From Ochrovirga pacifica (GTDB lineage Bacteria; Bacteroidota; Bacteroidia; Flavobacteriales; Flavobacteriaceae), in contig NZ_AFPK01000066.1 in the NCBI RefSeq assembly GCF_000220525.1, positions 1 to 50,907 of the forward strand: a stretch of DNA of 50,907 bases, given 5' to 3'. A program made the position numbers and the translations under genes. Below are positions 44,478 through 50,907 of the stretch, in pieces; position 1 is the first letter of the stretch; each line of letters begins with the position of its first letter. The notes under the pieces are model-generated. The model was not told the DNA's origin. It saw only the letters and a program-made list of their open reading frames with translations, and searched no databases.

Positions 44478-44897
44478 TTACATACATTTTTCACAAGTCC
44501 CCGAAACCTCAATCTCTACTTGTTCTATTGTTACATTAGGTATATGTACTTGTATTTGGTTACTTGTCTCTACACAAGAAACCTCTGCGCAAACATTGCA
44601 TTTAAAATGTACGTGCTTATGATGATGTCCTTCTACAGAACAATGATGTTTGCACATAGCATAATACGTATCATCTGTGCTTACTGTAGCCTTGTGTATA
44701 ATACCAACATCTAACAAAGCTTTTAATGTCCTATACAAAGTAACTCTATCAAAATGCTTTAATTTTTTTTGTATTTGACTATAAGGAATCGCAGAATTGT
44801 AATTGCGAATTACCTCTAACAACTCTAACCTTTTTGGTGTTGCTTTTAAGCTTCTATCACGTAATAAGTCTTCTAGTTTTGTTTGCTGATCTGTCAT
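44478..44897 (-). CDS. Fur-family metal-dependent repressor (Zur candidate)
   Basis: A 139-residue Fur-family regulator: N-terminal winged helix (SLKATPKRLELLEVIRNYN, DRVTLYRTLKALLDVGII), then a metal-sensing and dimerisation domain with HHKHVHFKCNVC and CEKC, the two CxxC pairs of the structural zinc site. It is the last gene of an operon with a ZnuD-like TonB receptor (4-base gap) and a His-rich lipoprotein. That setting points to zinc sensing (Zur) rather than iron, but Fur-family specificity cannot be fixed by sequence alone. It probably controls its own operon through the palindrome at 47909-47927. Confidence 0.82.
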   Translation of the reverse strand: MTDQQTKLEDLLRDRSLKATPKRLELLEVIRNYNSAIPYSQIQKKLKHFDRVTLYRTLKALLDVGIIHKATVSTDDTYYAMCKHHCSVEGHHHKHVHFKCNVCAEVSCVETSNQIQVHIPNVTIEQVEIEVSGTCEKCM

Positions 44898-44901
44898 TGT
44901 C

Positions 44902-47241
44902 TTAAAAGTTTACTTTTATTCCTACTATCAAGCTCCTTCCTAAATCATCCGAAAAATACCTTAATCTATTTAAATAATCACGATATTTTGTATTAAAAGC
45001 ATTGTTGAGCTTTGCATAAGTTTTTACTTTGTTTTTTGCAATATAAAATTCACTAGTTAAATTTATAGCTACTAACTGGTATGCATCTGGCGGTGAAAGA
45101 ATATCTTGATGGGTTAAAAGATGATCTTGCTCAAAGACATACTTATATTGCAATTCTATTGCAGAATTTTTTAAAAAACCTTCTTTAAAGCCTTTAAACT
45201 CTGTACTAAACAATGCATTGTTTGCTGGCATATATACCAAAGGCACATTTTCTGATAAATTATCTCCTTTAATATAACTGAACTTACCCCCTACTTTAAA
45301 TGCATCCGAAAAAAGATAATTCGTTCCTAAATCAAAACCAACAATACGTGCATTGTTTTGTTGATATTTAAATACAGGGAATGTTCCTCTAATAGTTGTA
45401 GTAAACTCATTTTCTGGTTGTAAATAAATATAATCAGCAATATAGTTGGCATATACCAAACCTTCAAAAAACCATTTAAAATCTACATTCCCTTCTAAGC
45501 CTAAAGTAGTTTTAATCCCTGTTTCTTTACCAAGTGTAGGCTTTCCTATTTCAAAACCACTAACTCCCTGATGCAAACCATAGGAATACAATTCATTTAC
45601 TTCAGGATTTCTGGTAGTTAATCCAACATTTAAAGACCAAAACAAGTCCTCCGTAGCGTGATAATCGACTCCTATTGCCAAGCTATAATTATGAAAATTG
45701 TTGTTGTATTTTTCTATCGTTCTTGTAGCATCTCTATTGATATACGCAACATTTTGATAACTATAATTGTATCTTCCTCCAAACTCAAATTTCCATGCGT
45801 TTAAATCTAAATCTAGCAAAGCAAAAGTCCCTATTTGGTGTGATAAATAATCAGGAATTAAAGGTAAAATTCCCGTTTCTGGGTTGTTTGTATTGTCTGT
45901 AAAAGTGTACTGAATTCCCTTTTTTATTTCCCAATGAGAAGCATACATTTTTTGATGTTTTACTTCCATAAAATGAGTTTGCTGCATCAAGCTTAAAGCA
46001 GGTAACTCTGACCTTCCTGAACGTCTTACATCGTACTCCTCTCTTTGATCAATTTGTCCTGCATACGTAAATTGATAACTTTCTTGTTCGTTTATTTTAT
46101 ACTCGTTTTCCCATTTAAGCAAATGATGATGAACTTCTTGTTTAGGAGCATCTATGGCATAGAAAAAGTTTGATTCCGTATATTGTGGCTTATCTGCTTG
46201 CAATACCAACTGTGCATATTCTGAAGGTTCTCCGTTTTCTTCTTGTGTACTTAAGGTTACGTGTGAACCTCTTAAAACTCCCAAAGTTGAATTAAAGGTA
46301 CTTAGAAACCATTTGGATTTCCATTTTTTCAAAAAGTCTTTTTCTATCTGTACGGCTAAATTAGCTTCTGTAAACCCCGTATTATTTAAATAATAGTCTG
46401 ATGTTTTTCTATCTCCGTACTTTTTTAAAGTTCCCGTTACTCTCCACGCTAAAAAAGCATTATTTTGTTCCAAACCTAGATTTATAGAATGACCATTACC
46501 ATTGGTTTCTGTAAAATACAAAGCATTTCCGTGTAAATGCGGATCTTGCTGTATTTCTTTAGGGAGCACGTTAATTACAGCTCCTAAACTACTCCCCTGA
46601 TATTCCAACGCTCCCACTCCTTTGGTTACTTGTATGCTACCTGCCATCAAAGGATCAATTTCTGGTGCATGATCATTTCCCCACTGTTGTCCGCTTTGCA
46701 CCACATTATTGTTTAATAATAATACTCTATTTCCATACAACCCATGCACTACAGGTTTGGCGATACTATTTCCATTTTTTACGGTACTGACTCCTGTTAA
46801 ATTTTCTAATTGATTTGCTAAATTTAAATGGGTGTTTTTCTGAATCGTCTTTAGTTTAACCACTTGGGTGTTTTGAGTCGATTTTTTTGGATGTTTGTTT
46901 AATAAATGAATTCCATCCAACATATTTACCAAGTGAGCCATTTCTACATCAACTTTTAGATTGTTGTCTATTAAAATTGATTTTTCTTTGTCTTCGCATC
47001 CCATATGACTAATGACCAAATGATAAGTTCCCGAACAAACGTTAGAAATTTGGTAATATCCTTTTGTATTGCTAATGGCTCCTTTTCCTGTTTCCTTTAT
47101 AAATACAGAAGCCCCAATAATAGGGGTTTTGTTGGCTACATCTGTTATAAATCCAGAAACAGTATGCTCACAATTTTGAGCAAAAAAGCTATGCTGAACA
47201 AACAGCATAGCTAACCATAAATAATAATATGTAAACTTCAA
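44902..47241 (-). CDS. TonB-dependent receptor, ZnuD-like (probable zinc uptake)
   Basis: A 779-residue outer-membrane receptor: signal peptide (about 1-21), a carboxypeptidase-regulatory-like domain (about 27-108), a plug (about 125-230) with the motif QSGQQWGNDHAPEIDPLMAG typical of ZnuD-type receptors, and a beta-barrel ending SLIVGIKVNF. Several His/Asp/Glu clusters face the plug and loops (for example APKQEVHHHLLKWENEY). Its operon partners are a His-rich lipoprotein (10-base gap upstream) and a Fur-family regulator (4-base gap downstream), so import of zinc or another divalent metal is the likely job. A glycan function is unlikely: there is no SusD and no STN domain. Confidence 0.85.
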   Translation of the reverse strand: MKFTYYYLWLAMLFVQHSFFAQNCEHTVSGFITDVANKTPIIGASVFIKETGKGAISNTKGYYQISNVCSGTYHLVISHMGCEDKEKSILIDNNLKVDVEMAHLVNMLDGIHLLNKHPKKSTQNTQVVKLKTIQKNTHLNLANQLENLTGVSTVKNGNSIAKPVVHGLYGNRVLLLNNNVVQSGQQWGNDHAPEIDPLMAGSIQVTKGVGALEYQGSSLGAVINVLPKEIQQDPHLHGNALYFTETNGNGHSINLGLEQNNAFLAWRVTGTLKKYGDRKTSDYYLNNTGFTEANLAVQIEKDFLKKWKSKWFLSTFNSTLGVLRGSHVTLSTQEENGEPSEYAQLVLQADKPQYTESNFFYAIDAPKQEVHHHLLKWENEYKINEQESYQFTYAGQIDQREEYDVRRSGRSELPALSLMQQTHFMEVKHQKMYASHWEIKKGIQYTFTDNTNNPETGILPLIPDYLSHQIGTFALLDLDLNAWKFEFGGRYNYSYQNVAYINRDATRTIEKYNNNFHNYSLAIGVDYHATEDLFWSLNVGLTTRNPEVNELYSYGLHQGVSGFEIGKPTLGKETGIKTTLGLEGNVDFKWFFEGLVYANYIADYIYLQPENEFTTTIRGTFPVFKYQQNNARIVGFDLGTNYLFSDAFKVGGKFSYIKGDNLSENVPLVYMPANNALFSTEFKGFKEGFLKNSAIELQYKYVFEQDHLLTHQDILSPPDAYQLVAINLTSEFYIAKNKVKTYAKLNNAFNTKYRDYLNRLRYFSDDLGRSLIVGIKVNF

Positions 47242-47251
47242 TGTATTTTTT

Positions 47252-47857
47252 TTAGTCTGATCCTAATTGGAAAGTAATATCCACATCGTTATCTCCTCCA
47301 GCATTGGTAATGTCTCCGTTAGCCACACCCGATGCAAACTTATTAAGTTCGTGACGTAGTACAATCTGCAACCCACCTCCAGTATAAGTATCATCTGTAG
47401 TAAAAGTGGTCTCTAAACCTATCGGATTATCATTTGCATCAGCATCTGTATAAGTTATAGTTAACCCAGCAATGTTATGAATATAGAAAAATTGATGTGC
47501 TTCTGCTTCATCTTTAATCTCTTCATCCACATCTCCATCATGGTCATGACCATGATCGTGATCTTCGTGTGCCTCATCCTCTTCGTGGTCATCTTCTTCT
47601 CCGTTTAAAGAAATTACGGCACTATAGGTTGTATTTGTAGCCAAACTTCCTTCTATTTTTTCATTTGGGTCTACCACTCCATCACCGTTTTCATCGTGCC
47701 ATTGGAATACTACAGGGGTTCCATCTCCTGCTGGAGTTAGTGTAAGTGTTACATTGGCAATCAACTCATTCTCATTCGGTACTTCTGGATCATCTTTGTC
47801 ACAAGAAATAGCAAGTACTCCGATAGCCAATGCTGCAAAAATTTTTGATAATTTCAT
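47252..47857 (-). CDS. His/Asp-rich lipoprotein of the metal-uptake operon
   Basis: A 201-residue lipoprotein (AISC, Cys19). Residues 88-112 are an acidic His-rich tract (six His between 91 and 106, alternating with Asp/Glu), a classic zinc-buffering stretch. It is flanked by beta-strand-like domains (about 30-85 and 125-200). First gene of the operon with the ZnuD-like receptor, so it probably hands metal to or from that receptor. No enzyme motif. The promoter and palindrome lie just upstream. Confidence 0.8.
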   Translation of the reverse strand: MKLSKIFAALAIGVLAISCDKDDPEVPNENELIANVTLTLTPAGDGTPVVFQWHDENGDGVVDPNEKIEGSLATNTTYSAVISLNGEEDDHEEDEAHEDHDHGHDHDGDVDEEIKDEAEAHQFFYIHNIAGLTITYTDADANDNPIGLETTFTTDDTYTGGGLQIVLRHELNKFASGVANGDITNAGGDNDVDITFQLGSD

Positions 47858-47885
47858 TTTGATAATTCTTTGTTTTGTTCTTTTG

Positions 47886-47915
47886 CAAATATACTACTTT
47901 AACTCACTAACGCAA
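47886..47915 (-). promoter_or_regulatory. Promoter of the metal-uptake operon
   Basis: On the minus strand a TTG (47913-47915) is followed after 19 bases by TATATTTG (47886-47893), an excellent match to the Bacteroidota TTG-N19-TAnnTTTG promoter. The start codon of the His-rich lipoprotein is 28 bases downstream. The TTG lies within the palindrome at 47909-47927. Confidence 0.8.
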
Positions 47916-47927
47916 CATAGTTGCGTT
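47909..47927. promoter_or_regulatory. Probable Fur/Zur operator over the -33 element
   Basis: AACGCAAC-ATA-GTTGCGTT is a perfect 8-bp palindrome with a 3-base spacer. It covers the -33 TTG of the operon that ends in the Fur-family gene, so a bound repressor would block RNA polymerase. Binding by that regulator is inferred. Confidence 0.7.
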
Positions 47928-47990
47928 TGAATTTAATTTTTTGTTAACATTCCAATCTTTATCGTATATTCATCCTCAAAATTTACGTCT

Positions 47991-49112
47991 ATGTTCCAAA
48001 AAGTAATTCTCTTTGCTGTTGCATTGTTCTTTAATACTTCTTTTATCCAAAATTCCGATAAAGAATTAAGCAGATATGCTTCGTTTTACATTGGCACCAT
48101 GTCCGATGCAACATCTGATGAGAAAAAAGGAATTTACCAAGGTTTGATATCTGAAGAGGGTTACCTAAGTAGTATTCAATTCTTAGCTTCTGCAGAAAAC
48201 CCTACTTACTTGTCTCTAACTAAAAACAATGCATATTTACTTGCTGTAAACTCACTAAAAAAAGGAGAAATCTTAAGTTTTAAAACAAAACCCTTTAAAA
48301 CAGGTTTAACGCTTGTGGATTGTAAACTTACGGGAGTAGGACCTTGTCATGTACAAAACCAAAGTGGATATGTATTAACAGCAAACTATAGTGGTGGAAC
48401 TATGAGTTTGCATCGTATTTTGACCAATGGCAAACTCTCAAAAAAATTAGACAGTTTACAACACTTTGTAAGCACTCCTAGCCAGCACAAAAGACAAAAA
48501 CAAGCGTTTGCTCATTCTTGCTATTTTGAACCCAATTCTAACAACATTATTTCGGTAGATTTAGGAGCCAATAAATTACAGTTTTCGCATATAGACACGT
48601 TGCATCACAAAATTGTTCCTAATACTTTTTCTGAATTAGAGCTACCAAAAGAAAGTGGTCCTAGACATTTAGCTTTTCATCCAAAAAAAGATTTTATGTA
48701 TGTTGTAAACGAACTGAATGCAACGGTTTCATTTATCAAAAAGAACCAAACAAACAACACCTATCAACTAATAAATACTTATGCTACCCTACCTAAAAAT
48801 TTTAAAGGAAAAAATACAGCTGCACATATAGAGATTTCCAAAGATGGTCGTTTTTTATACATGACCAACAGAGGCCACGAAAGCATGGCTGTTTTTAGCA
48901 TTGCTAACAACGGTAATTTACATTTGGTAGAGCGTGTTTCTGTGCACGGAAAACATCCTAGAAATTTTGTAATTACCCCAAATCAACGGTTTATTCTTAT
49001 TGCAAATAAAGACAGTGATAATATCTGTTCTTTTCGTAGAAATGTACAAACGGGTACGTTAACTTTTATTGATGAAATTAAAACTCCTAACCCTGTGTGT
49101 CTTTTATTTTAA
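47991..49112 (+). CDS. Exported lactonase-family beta-propeller protein
   Basis: A 373-residue protein of the 6-phosphogluconolactonase (YkgB/Pgl type) seven-bladed beta-propeller family, with a signal peptide (about 1-20). Family stretches are FYIGTMSDATSDEKKGIYQG, ESGPRHLAFHPKKDFMYVVN, HIEISKDGRFLYMTNRGHES and GKHPRNFVITPNQRFILIAN. Because it is exported, its substrate is probably an extracellular or periplasmic sugar lactone, not the cytoplasmic pentose-pathway intermediate. It is divergent from the metal operon and ends 2 bases before the convergent patatin stop. Confidence 0.85.
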   Translation: MFQKVILFAVALFFNTSFIQNSDKELSRYASFYIGTMSDATSDEKKGIYQGLISEEGYLSSIQFLASAENPTYLSLTKNNAYLLAVNSLKKGEILSFKTKPFKTGLTLVDCKLTGVGPCHVQNQSGYVLTANYSGGTMSLHRILTNGKLSKKLDSLQHFVSTPSQHKRQKQAFAHSCYFEPNSNNIISVDLGANKLQFSHIDTLHHKIVPNTFSELELPKESGPRHLAFHPKKDFMYVVNELNATVSFIKKNQTNNTYQLINTYATLPKNFKGKNTAAHIEISKDGRFLYMTNRGHESMAVFSIANNGNLHLVERVSVHGKHPRNFVITPNQRFILIANKDSDNICSFRRNVQTGTLTFIDEIKTPNPVCLLF

Positions 49113-49114
49113 AT

Positions 49115-50032
49115 TTATTTATCCGCAAATTTAAGTTCATTCATCCCCGGATTTTCATGTTTCATTTTGGCATATAAATAGCCTTCTGCCCACCATTCGG
49201 TCATCAATTCTTTATCAAAAATAAGAGAGTTGGTTGTAAGCACCGTTGGTGTGTAATACAAATTTAACTGAACCTCCTTATAATACGATGCTAATTTACC
49301 AATGGCCACATTGTGCTTGGCTACTTGTTCTAATGTAAAATCAATTACTTGAGAGGTTAAAGCAAAAGGGTTTTTAGCAGGAAGGTTGGCCATCATTTTA
49401 ACTTCGGTATCTAAAATTACTACATCTACTTCTTTAGCCCCTCTATTAATAGCTTCTTTTATAGGCACCAAAGCTCCAAAACCTCCATCTGCATATTGAA
49501 AATTATCTTTTTCATACACGCTCATAAAAGGAACGTAATTGCACGAAGCCCAAATCCAATCGCAAAATTGGATTCTGCCACACTCTTCTAAGGCTTTGTA
49601 TTCTATTTTGCTTTCGGTAAGATTAGAAACAGCAACAACCAGTTCTTTTTGAGTTTCTTGCAATTCTAGAAAAAACTCCTCATCAATTACCTGATGAATT
49701 AGTTTTCTTAGGTTTTTACTTTCTCCAAAAGTTTTTCCTTTTCGAAACAAGTTCCACAATACTTTTTTATGATTGATAGAAACGGTCTTAGCTCCTCTTC
49801 TTCCTTTTACAATAAAAGGACAAATGTTAAAAATTGTTTTTTGGTTCACAGAAGTATACAAATCTTTTAGTCGTTCAATTCTTCCCAAGGCAATATGAGA
49901 AATCATCAAACTCCCTGTAGACGTACCTACCAACATATCGTACTCTTTGTTTAGTCCAGTCATTAAATACTCAACTACACCACCTGCAAAAGCTCCTTTG
50001 CTTCCACCACCAGAAATTACCAAGGCTTTCAT
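49115..50032 (-). CDS. Patatin-like phospholipase
   Basis: A 305-residue cytoplasmic lipid hydrolase with the Ser-Asp dyad: oxyanion GGGSKGAF (8-15), nucleophile Ser38 in GTSTGS and Asp182 in ADGGFGALVP. No signal peptide or membrane segment. It cleaves acyl chains from (phospho)lipids; its physiological role is unknown. Convergent with the lactonase gene with no terminator between, so transcripts likely overlap antisense. Confidence 0.9.
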   Translation of the reverse strand: MKALVISGGGSKGAFAGGVVEYLMTGLNKEYDMLVGTSTGSLMISHIALGRIERLKDLYTSVNQKTIFNICPFIVKGRRGAKTVSINHKKVLWNLFRKGKTFGESKNLRKLIHQVIDEEFFLELQETQKELVVAVSNLTESKIEYKALEECGRIQFCDWIWASCNYVPFMSVYEKDNFQYADGGFGALVPIKEAINRGAKEVDVVILDTEVKMMANLPAKNPFALTSQVIDFTLEQVAKHNVAIGKLASYYKEVQLNLYYTPTVLTTNSLIFDKELMTEWWAEGYLYAKMKHENPGMNELKFADK

Positions 50033-50103
50033 AAAATATTTAGTAGGGTTTAAATAATAAACTTATTTTCGTTCTGTAATTAAATATACTCTAAGCCAAG
50101 ATA

Positions 50104-50673
50104 ATGACAAAGCCGTTTTTAGCAATTTTATTGAGTTCTTTTGTTTTTTTATTGACCAACTGTGAAACCGAAAAAAACTTGAATAACTTTATAGACTGCG
50201 ATACTCCTATGGAGTTCAACCACAACAAGGTATTAAGAGATGCTCAAAACTATTTTCAAATCAACATAGGCCAAAACTGGAAAAGAGAATTGTTTGTTGC
50301 TAACGATCAAACACGAATTTATGCAGCAGATACTACCCGAAATTATTCCTCTTCATTTATTGTTGATATAACCCGTTTTAAAGGACGAGTAGTGTTAGAC
50401 TCTATATTTCAACATCAAATTACCAATAGCATCCAAACCAATCCACAGTCTTATCTTATCAAAGAACATCCTTTTACTTATAAAAATCAACAAGGTTACG
50501 GAGTGTTTTATTTTGAAAATAAAGGAGCCAATCCTACTTATTTTTTAGAATTTTATATTGCTTACCCCGAACATTATTACTTGCTAAAATCGATCTTGTT
50601 AGGTAGTGAAAAATTTGAAGAAAATCTATGTGAAAGTATGCAAGTACTGCAATCGTTTCAGCCGCTTCCCTAA
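50104..50673 (+). CDS. Small lipoprotein, function unknown
   Basis: A 189-residue lipoprotein (LLTNC, Cys20). The mature part is an alpha/beta domain with many aromatic residues (NYFQINIGQNWKRELF, YGVFYFENKG). No motif of known function is recognised. It ends 86 bases before the pepT start. Confidence 0.7.
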   Translation: MTKPFLAILLSSFVFLLTNCETEKNLNNFIDCDTPMEFNHNKVLRDAQNYFQINIGQNWKRELFVANDQTRIYAADTTRNYSSSFIVDITRFKGRVVLDSIFQHQITNSIQTNPQSYLIKEHPFTYKNQQGYGVFYFENKGANPTYFLEFYIAYPEHYYLLKSILLGSEKFEENLCESMQVLQSFQPLP

Positions 50674-50734
50674 ACAAATCTTAATAAATCAGTTTATTTT
50701 CTACAATCCTTGACTTTGGTTGTAAACACTTGAT

Positions 50735-50742
50735 TAAATTTG
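50735..50742 (+). promoter_or_regulatory. -7 promoter element for pepT
   Basis: TAAATTTG fits TAnnTTTG, 17 bases ahead of the pepT ATG. A TTTG sits 16 bases and a TTG 22 bases upstream. Confidence 0.5.
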
Positions 50743-50759
50743 CCTGAAAAATAACGGGC

Positions 50760-50907
50760 ATGCAACACATTTTAGACCGATTTATAAAATACATACAAAT
50801 AGACACGCAATCTGACCCTAACAATCCTGTCTTTCCTAGTACTGTAAAACAGTGGGATTTGGCTAAATTGTTAGAACAAGAACTCAATGCTTTGGGACTG
50901 AAAGAAG
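50760..50907 (+). CDS. pepT: Peptidase T (tripeptidase), partial at the right edge
   Basis: The ATG at 50760-50762 opens a frame running off the window (49 residues). LDRFIKYIQIDTQSD and PSTVKQWDLAKLLEQELNAL match the start of PepT, a zinc tripeptidase of the M20 family. Catalytic residues lie outside the window. Confidence 0.85.
   Translation, partial: MQHILDRFIKYIQIDTQSDPNNPVFPSTVKQWDLAKLLEQELNALGLKE

Noticed and set aside
1..50907. CRISPR array or defence system
   Set aside because: No regularly spaced repeats with unique spacers and no recognisable defence genes were seen.

Overview
The window looks like a chromosomal piece of a marine flavobacterium (Bacteroidota, Flavobacteriaceae). 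It is AT-rich. It carries SusC/SusD-type outer-membrane glycan uptake genes, FecR/ECF sigma pairs, type IX secretion C-terminal domains, -7 promoter elements of the TAnnTTTG type, and enzymes for fucose-containing and red-algal polysaccharides. No species is assigned.

Region 1 (1-13177) is a polysaccharide utilisation locus. On the minus strand a FecR-type anti-sigma gene overlaps an ECF sigma gene (ATGA overlap), followed by a SusC-type TonB-dependent transporter and a SusD-type lipoprotein that runs off the left edge. Further right, also on the minus strand, lies an operon of three GH29 (alpha-L-fucosidase family) enzymes. A TPR/LuxR-type membrane regulator is divergent from it. A lone umuD-like gene sits between the two minus-strand blocks on the opposite strand. 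Two of the three GH29 enzymes have lost histidines that normally hold the fucose ring, so their substrate may not be plain fucose.

Region 2 (about 13.2-18.1 kb) is a compact, probably decayed integrative element next to a tRNA-Ser(GGA) gene: tyrosine integrase, RteC-like protein, excisionase-type HTH protein, a replication-type HTH protein and a DnaC-like ATPase. It holds several sets of short repeats (iteron-like, TTCGGTA motifs, possible integrase arm sites). I found no second attachment site and no conjugation genes.

Region 3 (18.1-22.4 kb) is a small red-algal galactan set: a GH82 iota-carrageenase-like beta-helix protein, a Gfo/Idh/MocA oxidoreductase, and a secreted GH16 agarase/porphyranase-like enzyme with a beta-trefoil module and a type IX sorting domain.

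Region 4 (22.6-35.4 kb) is mixed: a secreted conserved protein, a VWA protein plus MoxR-type AAA ATPase pair, a FecA-like TonB-dependent receptor, a TMEM220-like membrane protein, a large cytochrome-c-tailed lipoprotein of the PVC type, a secreted endonuclease I and a beta-barrel protein.

Region 5 (35.4-50.9 kb) is mostly housekeeping: recR, an SSS symporter-pdxH-SixA-Ppx/GppA-cyclophilin operon, an M48 peptidase, msrB, ffh, folD. It then has a His-rich lipoprotein/ZnuD-like receptor/Fur-family regulator operon with a palindrome placed on its promoter, a lactonase-fold protein, a patatin, a small lipoprotein and the start of pepT. Several intrinsic terminators separate convergent genes.
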